A stretch of DNA of 64,000 bases from Pigmentibacter sp. JX0631 (GCF_029873255.1 NZ_CP123622.1:1452501-1516500), one strand, 5' to 3'; positions 28,335 through 38,197 are shown, counted from the stretch's first letter. Translations and numbers: made by a program. The notes: generated by a model from the letters alone, not told the origin.

Positions 28335-28363
28335 TTGACAGCAAAAAATTTTTTTGTAATAAT
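28335..28363 (+). promoter_or_regulatory. Sigma70-type promoter of the small-peptide operon
   Basis: A perfect TTGACA at 28335-28340 is followed after 17 bases by AATAAT at 28358-28363 (or after 16 by TAATAA). The predicted transcript starts near 28370, leaving a leader of about 45 bases before the peptide's ATG. A perfect -35 box stands out, though the -10 is imperfect. Confidence 0.6.
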
Positions 28364-28405
28364 TTTTAAAATTTCGTGTACGTGTGTTTAAATAAAATTT
28401 GCAAC

Positions 28406-28412
28406 AAGGAGG
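28406..28412 (+). promoter_or_regulatory. Consensus Shine-Dalgarno site AAGGAGG
   Basis: A full seven-base match to the anti-Shine-Dalgarno sequence, 4 bases before the ATG at 28417. It decides the start of the small peptide: an upstream in-frame TTG at 28399 lies before this site and cannot use it. It implies strong translation. Confidence 0.8.
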
Positions 28413-28416
28413 AATT

Positions 28417-28635
28417 ATGAGTAGTCAAGTCATGGTTTTGGATGATATCAATTCGCTAAGATCTGAATTAAATAAAATCCCAAGAGCAAAACTTCAATTT
28501 TCAAAAACGGTGATAGATTTATTGAGTTCTTACAATATTAGTGTAACAGGTGATCTACTCGGTAAACTGACACTAGCTACTTGTAATGAGATAGTTAGCA
28601 GTGACGATGACGTTCGCACAGTTTGGACAAACTAA
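28417..28635 (+). CDS. 72-residue peptide, candidate RiPP precursor
   Basis: A small acidic peptide with an ideal RBS and promoter. The first half is helical and leader-like (VLDDINSLRSELNKIPRAKL, then FSKTVIDLLSSYNISV). The last 30 residues are rich in Thr, Ser and Asp with a single Cys: LTLATCNEIVSSDD then VRTVWTN. It matches no family I know. Its stop codon is 2 bases from the oxygenase start, and a LanB dehydratase is divergent upstream, so a modified-peptide precursor is a natural reading: Ser/Thr for dehydration, Asp/Asn/Pro for hydroxylation. There is no Gly-Gly cleavage site in the tail (only single Gly residues near GDLLGK). It could instead be a small structural or regulatory partner of the oxygenase. 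Confidence 0.6.
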   Translation: MSSQVMVLDDINSLRSELNKIPRAKLQFSKTVIDLLSSYNISVTGDLLGKLTLATCNEIVSSDDDVRTVWTN

Positions 28636-28637
28636 CA

Positions 28638-29285
28638 ATGAATCTTTCAGGTTCAGAACTTGAAGGAAGATTTAAAGAAGTTGCAAAATCGATTTATATT
28701 GGTGAATTAATATCTGAGTCATTTTGCAACGATCTTCTTTTAGAGATTCGTGATTTTCAGGATTGGAAACAAGCAAAAATTGCAATTTCAAGAAAAAATA
28801 ATGAAGGAATAAGTGAAATACTTGAAGTTATAGATACCAATCACCGAAGCGCGAATAGTATAAGACTTTCTGATTTAAATTCAAATGAAATACCTATAAT
28901 TGTTCAGTCTTTAAAAAAAATTCAAACCTTAGTCGGGGAATTTGCTACAAAGGAATTTGGATTAACTTTCAATGAATTTGGAGATGCTGAACTCATTCGC
29001 TATAATGTAGGTGGTTTGTTTAAACCTCATACAGATGCACATAACGAGAATTCTCACAGAGCCCTGACAGTAATAACTTATCTTAATGATAATTATACTG
29101 GAGGAGAGACTTATTTTCCCGATCAAAATTATAAATGCATTCCTAAAACGGGACGTGTTTTATTTTTTCTTTCAAGTGAATTACATGCAAGTTTACCTAT
29201 AATAGAAGGAAATAAAAATATTATCGTTTTTTGGGCATTTTATCCAGGCTCAATTGGGCGTAAAAATATTAAAAGCTTTCCTTAA
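28638..29285 (+). CDS. 2-oxoglutarate/Fe(II) oxygenase, prolyl-4-hydroxylase-like
   Basis: A 215-residue member of the P4H-like 2OG-Fe(II) dioxygenase fold, which hydroxylates a peptide residue using 2-oxoglutarate and O2. The iron triad is His131-x-Asp133 in FKPHTDAH and His183 in SSELHASLPI, with Lys193 ten residues later as the 2OG anchor. The beta-barrel markers LTVITYLND and GGETYFPD are present. The ATG at 28638 is preferred to an in-frame TTG at 28623 that lies within the previous gene. It begins 2 bases after the small peptide's stop, so translation is probably coupled. The substrate is unknown; the neighbouring peptide is the obvious candidate. Confidence 0.88.
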   Translation: MNLSGSELEGRFKEVAKSIYIGELISESFCNDLLLEIRDFQDWKQAKIAISRKNNEGISEILEVIDTNHRSANSIRLSDLNSNEIPIIVQSLKKIQTLVGEFATKEFGLTFNEFGDAELIRYNVGGLFKPHTDAHNENSHRALTVITYLNDNYTGGETYFPDQNYKCIPKTGRVLFFLSSELHASLPIIEGNKNIIVFWAFYPGSIGRKNIKSFP

Positions 29286-29323
29286 AAAATATAATTATTT
29301 CTAAACAAAAAAAGTGCAGAGAT

Positions 29324-29339
29324 TCTCAAGTTTTTGAGA
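29324..29339 (+). promoter_or_regulatory. Hairpin just upstream of the next gene's RBS
   Basis: TCTCAA-GTTT-TTGAGA forms a perfect 6-bp stem and tetraloop, 4 bases ahead of AAAGGAG. Without a T-run it is more likely a processing, stability or translation-tuning element within the operon than a terminator. Confidence 0.4.
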
Positions 29340-29355
29340 CCTCAAAGGAGTTGAT

Positions 29356-30426
29356 TTGACAAAATTATGCTCAACTTACATTCCAAAATTCATTCCAAAA
29401 TTCATTCCAAAAAAAATACTGAAAGCTATGCGAGCAAATCTATCCCCATGGCTCGGAGCTAATAATTACGATAATTGGTTAAATATTATCAGCTTAATGC
29501 CGGAAACTAGTCGTTTATATTTAGAAGTGCATCCTTTTTCAAAAAAACCAAGATGTGATATCATAGTGAGCATTTTGCAATCTGATGGTTCATTATCAAG
29601 TTGGTTAAATCACTCTAAATCTAAAAGATCTCTTAACTGGCAAAAGACGTCCTCACTTTTAGAGAAATGGCAGGATCAAATAAATTCAAAAGAAGGCAAT
29701 TTGCGAACAATTTGTTTTCTTTTATGGCTAGAATTTGATATTTTTGCTGACCAAACCGATATTGGTGATCCTTCGCTTTTTATTTCACTAACACCAAAAG
29801 ACAATATCAATGACCTTAAAGAGGAAATAAAAGTTTATCCTGAACTCTATGAAGCATTTTTAAATTTCCAAGAAACTATACAAAATAGTACTGAATTGTA
29901 TGAAAAAGTTATGAGATACAATCCAATAGCATTAGGAAATATTGGTCTTATGGCTTCACGACAAATTAAAAATGAAGCACTCCCACTAAGAAGTTGTTGG
30001 CGTTGTGATAATATTGACCATTTTTTTTATATTCTGAAAATAGCAAAAGTACAAATACAAAGTTCAATGTTAGCTTCAGAATTATGCTGGTTACAAAATA
30101 TAAGAGAATATATAAACTCTTATATGCTTCATTTAGATAATTATAAAAATTTTTCAGATGACTTTTCTTTAGAAGTAAATGTATTTCATCCTAATTTTAG
30201 TTTATCTGAAAAGAGAGAAAAAGCTATTTTAGATGAAGTAGAAAAACTCGGATTTTTGACTAATGAACAGAAGATTACTTTATTAAATTTCAGTAATTGT
30301 AATATAATTGATAATGAATTTAAATATTATTGTTCTCTTCATCACATAAAAATAAAAATAACGATGTATAAGATACAAGAAATAAAATGTTACTGGTTAG
30401 TAAGACCAAGTAGTGTAAAATTATAA
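29356..30426 (+). CDS. Unknown protein in the peptide/oxygenase operon
   Basis: A 356-residue soluble-looking protein that I cannot assign. The TTG start is supported by AAAGGAG five bases upstream; the first ATG lies 23 codons in, beyond a tandem IPKF-IPKF-IPKK stretch. The first domain contains RLYLEVHPFSKKPRCDIIVSI and a Trp-rich segment (SSWLNH, LNWQK, LEKWQDQ). The middle has RTICFLLWLEFDIFAD and NPIALGNIGLMASRQI. A late CWRCDN and YYCSLHHIKI do not give the zinc ligands of a LanC cyclase. Spacing to the oxygenase (70 bases) and to the GNAT (17 bases) puts it in the same operon. It may be a substrate-recognition or tailoring protein. Confidence 0.7.
   Translation: MTKLCSTYIPKFIPKFIPKKILKAMRANLSPWLGANNYDNWLNIISLMPETSRLYLEVHPFSKKPRCDIIVSILQSDGSLSSWLNHSKSKRSLNWQKTSSLLEKWQDQINSKEGNLRTICFLLWLEFDIFADQTDIGDPSLFISLTPKDNINDLKEEIKVYPELYEAFLNFQETIQNSTELYEKVMRYNPIALGNIGLMASRQIKNEALPLRSCWRCDNIDHFFYILKIAKVQIQSSMLASELCWLQNIREYINSYMLHLDNYKNFSDDFSLEVNVFHPNFSLSEKREKAILDEVEKLGFLTNEQKITLLNFSNCNIIDNEFKYYCSLHHIKIKITMYKIQEIKCYWLVRPSSVKL
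29380..29415 (+). repeat. 12-bp tandem repeat encoding IPKF-IPKF-IPKK
   Basis: ATTCCAAAATTC occurs twice in perfect tandem (29380-29391, 29392-29403) with a third, partly diverged unit ATTCCAAAAAAA. It is in frame near the N-terminus, so copy-number change by slippage would add or remove four residues without breaking the gene. Confidence 0.75.
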
Positions 30427-30443
30427 AATAAGGAATATTCAAT

Positions 30444-31226
30444 ATGAATAATTTGCCCATTGGATTAAGGTCGGATATTTTATTTTTTAATTTTAGAAAT
30501 AATGTAATAGAGAAAAATGACTACATAGTATTGTATACTTTAAATAATCTAGATTTTTTTTGGGGTAATTACTTGATTTTGAAAAATCCTTTATCAATTG
30601 GAGATTTTGAAAAATGGACAAAATATTATCAAAATGAATTTTCAAATATTTCTAGTAATAAACAAATGTGTTTTAGTTGGCCTGGTGATCTGAGTTATAT
30701 TGAACTGAATAAATTTAAAGAAAATAATTTCATTTTTTTTGACAGATTAACAATGACTGCGAGAAAAAAAGATATCAAATGTAAATATTATAACAATGAA
30801 GTTCTCTGTAAGAGAATGGTAACAAATGATGATTGGGAACAAGTTTTAAATTTTCAATTTAAAATTAATGAATTTTTAAATAAAAAAAAATCTAAATCAT
30901 ATATAGAAAAAAGAGTTTTTGAATTTAAATCTTATACCGATAATAACCACGGATATTGGTATGCAGCATTTTTAAATGGTGAAATTATTTCAGATGTAGG
31001 ATTATACTGGAATGATGAGTTTGCTCGTTTACAAAATTTAAAAACATTAAAAGAATATAGAAAATTAGGAGTTGCACAAACATTAATAAAATATGCAATT
31101 GAAGATTCAAATCAGGAGTTTTTTACTCTTGAAGCAGAAGAAAATGGTTTGGCAATAAATATGTATAAATCAATAGGATTTACAGTTCAGGAAAAGAAAT
31201 ATGGTTTATATAGTTCTAGTATTTAA
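30444..31226 (+). CDS. GNAT-family N-acetyltransferase
   Basis: A 260-residue acetyltransferase with a GNAT fold in the C-terminal half: GYWYAAFLNGEIISDVGLY, then the acetyl-CoA pyrophosphate loop YRKLGVAQTLI, and the ending AEENGLAINMYKSIGFTVQ. The N-terminal half looks like a second, degenerate GNAT-like unit. The ATG follows AAGGAAT. As the last gene of the small-peptide operon it may acetylate the modified peptide or confer self-protection. These are inferences from position. Confidence 0.85.
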   Translation: MNNLPIGLRSDILFFNFRNNVIEKNDYIVLYTLNNLDFFWGNYLILKNPLSIGDFEKWTKYYQNEFSNISSNKQMCFSWPGDLSYIELNKFKENNFIFFDRLTMTARKKDIKCKYYNNEVLCKRMVTNDDWEQVLNFQFKINEFLNKKKSKSYIEKRVFEFKSYTDNNHGYWYAAFLNGEIISDVGLYWNDEFARLQNLKTLKEYRKLGVAQTLIKYAIEDSNQEFFTLEAEENGLAINMYKSIGFTVQEKKYGLYSSSI

Positions 31227-31267
31227 AAATGTAAGGATAAGTTATAAATATTTTGTTTATTAAAAAA

Positions 31268-31307
31268 GAATTACTAAAATAGTATTATAATATTTCAGCA
31301 GTAATTC
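31268..31307 (-). terminator. Rho-independent terminator (second) downstream of groEL
   Basis: Inverted repeat GAATTACT...AGTAATTC with additional AAATA/TATTT pairing inside the loop. Read on the minus strand it is followed by a run of six T (AGTAATTCTTTTTTAA), which gives it direction. Confidence 0.65.
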
Positions 31308-31341
31308 AAAAATATAAATGAAAAATTGGATTTTAAAAGAA

Positions 31342-31373
31342 AAGACCTACTTTTATTTCTAAACGTAGGTCTT
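31342..31373 (-). terminator. Rho-independent terminator (first) downstream of groEL
   Basis: A perfect 9-bp stem AAGACCTAC/GTAGGTCTT over 14 bases, followed on the minus strand by TTCTTTT. It lies 29 bases past the groEL stop. It may also act on the plus strand for the GNAT operon. Confidence 0.75.
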
Positions 31374-31402
31374 AAAGATATTCAGTTCTATCTGATTATA
31401 TA

Positions 31403-33049
<1,647 letters not shown>

Positions 33050-33074
33050 CTAATATTACAAATTAATTTAAAAA

Positions 33075-33362
33075 TTAACCAATGACGCCAAGAACATCAT
33101 CTTCACGCAAAATAAGGTGTTCTTCACCATCAACTTTGATTTCAGTACCGCTGTACTTACTAAATAAAACTCTATCGCCTACTTTAATGTCTATTTGACG
33201 AACTTGCCCATCAGCAAGAACTTTTCCATTTCCAACAGCTACAACTGTTGCTTCCACTGGCTTTTCTTTTGCATTGTCTGGAATGAGAATGCCGCCAGCA
33301 GTTTTAGTCTCTTCCGCAACACGCTTAACCAAGATACGATCTGAAAGTGGACGAATCTTCAT
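33075..33362 (-). CDS. groES: Co-chaperonin GroES
   Basis: The 10-kDa lid of the GroEL chamber, 95 residues from the ATG at 33362. That start begins [14 protein letters not shown] and follows a strong GGAGGTTC. The frame extends 17 codons upstream, but those residues ([12 protein letters not shown]) are not GroES. The mobile loop ([20 protein letters not shown]) and the ending [21 protein letters not shown] are typical. It heads the groESL operon. Confidence 0.97.
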   Translation of the reverse strand: MKIRPLSDRILVKRVAEETKTAGGILIPDNAKEKPVEATVVAVGNGKVLADGQVRQIDIKVGDRVLFSKYSGTEIKVDGEEHLILREDDVLGVIG

Positions 33363-33453
33363 ATTGAACCTCCAAAAAGAAGAGTGGATGAAAACCACAT
33401 AATGATAAGACATAGAAAATTGAGGGTCTTTTTGCCCCCGAAAACCTTACCTG

Positions 33454-33482
33454 GAAAGTAAACAGTGCTTTGAAAGTGTCAA
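33454..33482 (-). promoter_or_regulatory. Possible groESL promoter
   Basis: On the minus strand, CTTGACA with TTGACA at 33482-33477 lies about 120 bases upstream of the groES start. The downstream box at 17 bases (ACTTTC) or 16 bases (TACTTT) is poor for sigma70 and does not match the C-rich -10 of a classical heat-shock promoter. Only the -35 half is persuasive. No CIRCE operator is present. Confidence 0.35.
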
Positions 33483-33513
33483 GACTTTATTTTTATCTTA
33501 AAAAAGGATTTGC

Positions 33514-34032
33514 CTATTTGAAGCTTAAACCAACCGTTTCTATAGAAATATCATGGTGAGATTCTTTATTTACTGAATAAAGAATACCTTTTTCATCTTT
33601 TATCAAGGCAACTGGAATATCTTTACTTTTCCAGTAGGCAGCAACAAGGCTACCTTTTACTACTGAATTTTTAAATTGATCTAACACGGGTTCAAATAAA
33701 TCAATAGAATAGCCTAATTTTTGTAGTTTTTTATTCGTAGTCAATAGAAAGAGTTTGTCTTCACATTTGATAAGCATTTTTGGGATATAAATATGCTGTT
33801 TTTCAATAAAAAGTAATTGCAAAGGCTGATAAATACCTTTGTTTTCCTTCAAAATTTTATCAAAGTTTTCAAAATTTTTTGACAATTCTTCTCTTGGTAA
33901 TCTATAATCTGAATTATCAAGTGAATTGGATCGCGTATTTATAAGAATAAAACTGGAACTTTCGAGAGCGTAAGCGTAGTAATTTTTTATTAAAACACTT
34001 ATCAAAAACAAATAGTACAGAGGTTTAATCAT
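33514..34032 (-). CDS. Secreted protein of unknown function
   Basis: A 172-residue protein with a signal peptide (LYYLFLISVLIKNYYAYA before LESS). The mature part contains LPREELSKNFENFDKIL, KMLIKCEDKLFLLTTNKKL and VKGSLVAAYWKSKDIPVALI. I see no catalytic motif or family. It follows the deaminase gene by 92 bases on the same strand and may be the tail of the long trmB-to-deaminase operon. It could be an envelope or secreted accessory protein. Confidence 0.65.
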   Translation of the reverse strand: MIKPLYYLFLISVLIKNYYAYALESSSFILINTRSNSLDNSDYRLPREELSKNFENFDKILKENKGIYQPLQLLFIEKQHIYIPKMLIKCEDKLFLLTTNKKLQKLGYSIDLFEPVLDQFKNSVVKGSLVAAYWKSKDIPVALIKDEKGILYSVNKESHHDISIETVGLSFK

Positions 34033-34124
34033 GAAATATTACACCATAAATATTAACAAAAGTGCACCGCACGCTTCTCATTACCCTAGAATTTTGGTGA
34101 AGGCAATGATCTAAAATTTGGACA

Positions 34125-34625
34125 CTATTCTTCTGTTTGGCGGACAGTTAAACCACAGGATCTGAGAAAATTCATAACAAATTCATAGTCTTCATTTTTA
34201 TATGCCGTACGAAATACAACATTTTTAATACCTGCCGTGATTATTGCCTTTGCACAATCTCGACACGGGCTAAAAGTGCAATATAAAGAAGAATTTCTTA
34301 AATCCTGTCTTGAAGCCGCTATAGCGTTTATTTCAGCATGGACAATAAAAGGATATTTATCAGGGCGAAGATTTGGGAGATTCTTATCATCACTTCCCGG
34401 CGGAAAACCATTATATCCTGTAGCCAATATTCTTTTATTCTCATCAACGAGAACTACTCCTACTTGCGTTTCACCATCATGGCTGCGTTTCGAAACAGCT
34501 TCAGCAATTCCTATAAAGTAATTATCCCATGAAGGGCGTATGATATTTTTTTTATTAGAATAATCTATTTTCAATACTGGATAATGTTTTTTTTCCTCTT
34601 TTGAGAAAATAATTTTATCATTCAT
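34125..34625 (-). CDS. dCMP-deaminase-type cytidine/deoxycytidylate deaminase
   Basis: A 166-residue zinc deaminase. The catalytic motif His96-Ala-Glu98 in VHAEINAI and the zinc cysteines Cys121/Cys124 in [10 protein letters not shown] are intact, with GYNGFPPG before them, as in deoxycytidylate deaminases (ComEB type). The likely reaction is dCMP to dUMP for dTMP synthesis. Its ATG overlaps the mutase stop (ATGA), so the two are translationally coupled. The last segment ([20 protein letters not shown]) is the family's usual ending. Confidence 0.9.
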   Translation of the reverse strand: MNDKIIFSKEEKKHYPVLKIDYSNKKNIIRPSWDNYFIGIAEAVSKRSHDGETQVGVVLVDENKRILATGYNGFPPGSDDKNLPNLRPDKYPFIVHAEINAIAASRQDLRNSSLYCTFSPCRDCAKAIITAGIKNVVFRTAYKNEDYEFVMNFLRSCGLTVRQTEE

Positions 34626-36238
34626 AATATTATATTTTCCTTATATTCACCAAATACTTCGCGTAATATATTGCAGATTTCTCCAATACTTGCATAGGCT
34701 TTTACAGCATTAAGAATGTAAGGCATCAAATTATCCGAACCTTGTGCAGCACTTTTTAATTTTACCAAAGCTTCTTTTACCGCATTTTGATCTCGAGAAT
34801 TTTTTATCTTTTTCAATCTTAAAATTTGATTTTTTTCAACACTTTCATCTATTTTTAAAAGATTTTCGACTGGTTTTTCTTCGATAATAAATTTATTTAC
34901 CCCAACTATAACTCTACTTTGATTTTCAATATCTTGTTGATACTTATAAGCAGACTTTTGAATAGACGCCTGAACGAAACCCTGCTCAATTGCTTTTACC
35001 ATGCCACCAATTTCGTCAATTTTTTTGATAATTTCAATTGCTTCTTTTTCTATTCTATCAGTTGTTGCTTCAACATAATAACTCCCAGCTAAGGGATCTA
35101 CTGTTTCAGCAACACCGCTTTCATATGCAATAACTTGTTGAGTGCGTAAGGCTATTCTTGCAGAGTCTTCAGTAGGTAGAGCCAAAGCTTCATCTTTAGA
35201 ATTTGTATGTAAACTTTGTGTTCCACCCAACACAGCAGCTAATGCTTGAATTGTGACTCTTACTATATTGTTATCTGGCTGTTGAGCCGTAAGAGTTGAG
35301 CCAGCTGTTTGGGTATGAAATCGTAACATCCAACTTTTTGGATTTTTTGCTTGAAATCTTTCGCGCATTATTTTTGCCCAAATTCTTCTAGCTGCTCTAA
35401 ATTTACCAACTTCTTCAAATAAATCAGTAAAGCTATTAAAAAAGAAAGATAATCTTGGAGCAAATTCATCAACATCTAATCCAGATTTTATTGCAGCTTC
35501 AACATAAGCGATACCGTCAGCTAAAGTAAATCCAACTTCCTCAGAGGCAGTGCTACCTGCTTCTCGTATATGATAACCGCTAATAGAAATAGTATTCCAT
35601 AAAGGTACAGATTCTTTACAAAAAGAAAAAATATCTGTAATTATTCGCATAGATTGAGTTGGTGGGTATATATAGGTTCCTCTAGATATATATTCTTTTA
35701 ATATATCATTTTGAATGGTACCTCTCAGTTTATCGCTTTTGACACCTTGTTTCTCAGCTACCGCAATATATAGTGCTAATAAAACAGCTGCTGAAGCATT
35801 AATTGTCATAGAAGTTGAAATTTGTTCTAAAGGAATATCAGCAAATAAGATTTCCATATCTGCTAAAGTGTCTATTGCAACTCCAACTTTTCCAACTTCA
35901 CCAGCGGCTTCAGGACTATCAGAATCATACCCAATTTGTGTTGGCAAATCAAAAGCAACGCTCAGTCCAGTTTGTCCTTGTGCTAATAAATATTTATACC
36001 TTTTATTGCTTTCTTCAGCAGTTGCAAAACCAGCATATTGACGCATGGTCCACAAATTACTTCTATACATTTTGCTGTGAACTCCCCTTGTAAAAGGAAA
36101 TTCACCTGGAGAACCCAATTTTTCTTGATATTCATCTTGTGTATTATTACTTAATGGAAAATAAATTTCATCAATATTAGCACTAGAGGCCGTTAGAAAA
36201 TCTGACTTACGTAATAAATTTTTTTTCTCCTTTGACAT
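34622..36238 (-). CDS. Methylmalonyl-CoA-mutase-type acyl-CoA mutase, large subunit without B12 domain
   Basis: A 538-residue catalytic barrel of the coenzyme-B12-dependent acyl-CoA mutase family. The motifs [17 protein letters not shown] (with the Tyr characteristic of methylmalonyl-CoA specificity) and [16 protein letters not shown] are present, as is [11 protein letters not shown] with the catalytic His. Methylmalonyl-CoA to succinyl-CoA conversion is therefore likely. The C-terminal cobalamin-binding domain (DxHxxG) is absent, so a separate small subunit must exist elsewhere. Two ATGs compete: the first (36244) touches GGAGG, while the second (36238) has six-base spacing and is chosen. 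It overlaps the deaminase gene by 4 bases. Confidence 0.88.
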   Translation of the reverse strand: MSKEKKNLLRKSDFLTASSANIDEIYFPLSNNTQDEYQEKLGSPGEFPFTRGVHSKMYRSNLWTMRQYAGFATAEESNKRYKYLLAQGQTGLSVAFDLPTQIGYDSDSPEAAGEVGKVGVAIDTLADMEILFADIPLEQISTSMTINASAAVLLALYIAVAEKQGVKSDKLRGTIQNDILKEYISRGTYIYPPTQSMRIITDIFSFCKESVPLWNTISISGYHIREAGSTASEEVGFTLADGIAYVEAAIKSGLDVDEFAPRLSFFFNSFTDLFEEVGKFRAARRIWAKIMRERFQAKNPKSWMLRFHTQTAGSTLTAQQPDNNIVRVTIQALAAVLGGTQSLHTNSKDEALALPTEDSARIALRTQQVIAYESGVAETVDPLAGSYYVEATTDRIEKEAIEIIKKIDEIGGMVKAIEQGFVQASIQKSAYKYQQDIENQSRVIVGVNKFIIEEKPVENLLKIDESVEKNQILRLKKIKNSRDQNAVKEALVKLKSAAQGSDNLMPYILNAVKAYASIGEICNILREVFGEYKENIIL

Positions 36239-36258
36239 TAACATCCTCCAATAATGTT

Positions 36259-37041
36259 TTATACCTTAGGCTTATTTTTTTGAATTCTTCCTGGAAATCC
36301 TTCCCAAAATTCTTCATTAAAAATTGAAATTAATAGATCATCAATAGTTGGAAAATATTTTTTTTCTGGCGGGTTTTTTAAGGTTACAAATTTGTCTTTC
36401 CCCCAAATTAACTTCCCATTATTTGTATCTACTAGTAAAAGCGAAATTCCGCCATGCAAAACATAAATGTCATTGTTTGAACTTGAATCTAAATTTTTCA
36501 ATACAACTAATAAAGCAGTATCAGCATTTAATACTTTTAAAGCAAGTTTATTTAACTCAGAAATCCATACGCTATCAGGGGCAACACAATAACTATAAAA
36601 TTCCACAAAGTTTTTTCTACTTAAACAGGATGAAGTTATTACTGATCTTATTATTGATTCTCTCGAAGAAAAACGACTTGATATAGCAGTTAATCTTTGA
36701 TTCATGTTATTTAATATATCTGATTTTTCTTTAATAACTACATTATTAACAACACTAAATGAATATCCATTTATATTTGGCTGGTCTTTAAATGCCTCCA
36801 TTACTTTAGCTTCAAGCTTTGGAATAAATTGATGTGTATTAATAATTGCAGGATCAATTACCGCAGCTTTTGAGGGATCTGGTAACACAAATGTAGGAAC
36901 GGCAATAATGGAGGCAGGATTAATAGCTTCATATCCCTCTTGAATTCCTTCATTTAAAGGTTTTAAAGACTGACAGCTACTAACAAACGTAACAAATATT
37001 ATAAAAACAAATAATCTTAAAATAAGATTTTTTAAATACAT
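36259..37041 (-). CDS. Putative lipoprotein of unknown function
   Basis: A 260-residue protein with a lipoprotein signal ending in the lipobox TFVSSC, so it is probably lipid-anchored in the envelope. The mature part contains [12 protein letters not shown], a conserved-looking [12 protein letters not shown] strand and [15 protein letters not shown], a pattern seen in some lipoproteins that assemble or stabilise envelope machines, but I cannot name a family. It lies 28 bases after queG and 20 bases before the mutase start in the same minus-strand operon. Confidence 0.7.
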   Translation of the reverse strand: MYLKNLILRLFVFIIFVTFVSSCQSLKPLNEGIQEGYEAINPASIIAVPTFVLPDPSKAAVIDPAIINTHQFIPKLEAKVMEAFKDQPNINGYSFSVVNNVVIKEKSDILNNMNQRLTAISSRFSSRESIIRSVITSSCLSRKNFVEFYSYCVAPDSVWISELNKLALKVLNADTALLVVLKNLDSSSNNDIYVLHGGISLLLVDTNNGKLIWGKDKFVTLKNPPEKKYFPTIDDLLISIFNEEFWEGFPGRIQKNKPKV

Positions 37042-37069
37042 TTTTGTTCCTTCTAAATAAACAAATGAT

Positions 37070-38197
37070 CTAATCTCTACTTATTATTAATCCTTCTAAT
37101 TGTCTAACTGTTTTAAGGATTAACTCATTTTCTGATTTTGCTAGCATCCCCAAAACACTCGATAAATCAGGATCTAAAGTAGCATATAGATGGTATAAAG
37201 CATTTCTTACCAAACCAGAATATTTAGCTCGTGTAGCTGCAGTTCCACCAAACCATTTTTCATATTGAGTTTCATCCATCAAGGCAACCTCTTTTACATT
37301 TATCATCAAAAAAGGAGCATGTACTTGAGAAAATTCTTTGATGATGGGGAAGCCTGTTGTAACAAAATTATATGGGCAAACTTCTTGACAAATATCGCAT
37401 CCATAAATTGTATCTTTGAAATGCGGAAGAAATTCATTGGGCACAATATCTCTATGTTCTATCGTCAAGTAAGATAAACATCGCTTTGCATCCAAAAAGA
37501 AATCAGGCAAGAGCGCCTGTGTGGGGCATGAATCTAAACATTTTGTGCAATCCCCACATGTTAAATTCAGAATAGGATTTAATTTTGATTCACCCCTATC
37601 CAACAATACTTTTGTCGGGATATCGGTAAGTAAAGTCGCAATAAAAAAGAAACTACCCATTCCAGGCCTTATCAGCATTGTATTCTTTCCAATAAACCCT
37701 AATCCAGCTTCCCTAGCATGAGCTCGATCAAAAAAGGGGATTGAATCAATGACTGGTCTAAAATTAAATTTTAAATCCAAATAAAGTTGTAAATTTTTTG
37801 CAATATCAGTAAGATTTTTCTTTAGTATTTTATGATAATCTTTTCCATAAACATAGCGGGAAATAAGTTTTTTACTATATATTGAATTATTTTTACTAAC
37901 TATACTTTTATGATAATTTTCATCTTCAATTTTTCCTCTAATTCTATGTCCATATGAATAAGGAAATAAGAAAATTAATGCTGTTTTACAATTTTCAAGA
38001 ACCAACTGAGGATCTTTTCTAGCTTGAATATTTTTTTGCAGAAAATGCATTTCAGCATGAGCACCAGAATTTAACCAAAAATCAAAAAATTCTTTATCTT
38101 TTGCAAGATTATTATTCTCATTTTCAAATGAAAATAAAGATGAAGCCAATACATTTTTCTCGATTAAAAAATCTTGAATATTTTTTTTTAGTTTCAT
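37070..38197 (-). CDS. queG: Epoxyqueuosine reductase
   Basis: Carries out the last step of queuosine biosynthesis, reducing epoxyqueuosine in tRNA with a cobalamin cofactor and two [4Fe-4S] clusters. FDRAHAREAGLGFIGKNTMLI is the family core. Two ferredoxin-like motifs follow: CGDCTKCLDSCPTQAL and CDICQEVCPYN. Its 375-residue length is normal. It overlaps the CDF transporter gene by 4 bases. The presence of a cobalamin-dependent enzyme and a B12-dependent mutase in one operon means cobalamin supply matters for both. Confidence 0.95.
   Translation of the reverse strand: MKLKKNIQDFLIEKNVLASSLFSFENENNNLAKDKEFFDFWLNSGAHAEMHFLQKNIQARKDPQLVLENCKTALIFLFPYSYGHRIRGKIEDENYHKSIVSKNNSIYSKKLISRYVYGKDYHKILKKNLTDIAKNLQLYLDLKFNFRPVIDSIPFFDRAHAREAGLGFIGKNTMLIRPGMGSFFFIATLLTDIPTKVLLDRGESKLNPILNLTCGDCTKCLDSCPTQALLPDFFLDAKRCLSYLTIEHRDIVPNEFLPHFKDTIYGCDICQEVCPYNFVTTGFPIIKEFSQVHAPFLMINVKEVALMDETQYEKWFGGTAATRAKYSGLVRNALYHLYATLDPDLSSVLGMLAKSENELILKTVRQLEGLIISRD

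Larger units (their letters stand above)
27834..28416. other. 583-base divergent regulatory region between LanB and the small-peptide operon
   Basis: Extremely AT-rich, with no convincing gene. A 56-codon frame at 28106 lacks any ribosome-binding site. The right end carries a near-consensus promoter at 28335-28363 and an ideal Shine-Dalgarno site at 28406-28412. The size is well above the window's usual spacing, so it may hold regulator binding sites. A loose GTTAA/TTAAC pair lies near 27955-27975. Confidence 0.6.

Noticed and set aside
29380-29415. CRISPR-like repeat
   Set aside because: Only three short, adjacent, coding copies with no spacers.
29356-30426. Considered as the missing LanC cyclase
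   Set aside because: LanC zinc ligands (Cys, Cys-His-Gly) are not found; the visible CWRCDN and SLHH do not fit.
33363-33413. 17-codon N-terminal extension of GroES
   Set aside because: GroES starts at MKIRPLSDR in the family and the GGAGG lies between the two starts.
34237-34521. Antisense reading frame across the deaminase gene
   Set aside because: A shadow of the real gene on the other strand; no RBS and no family.
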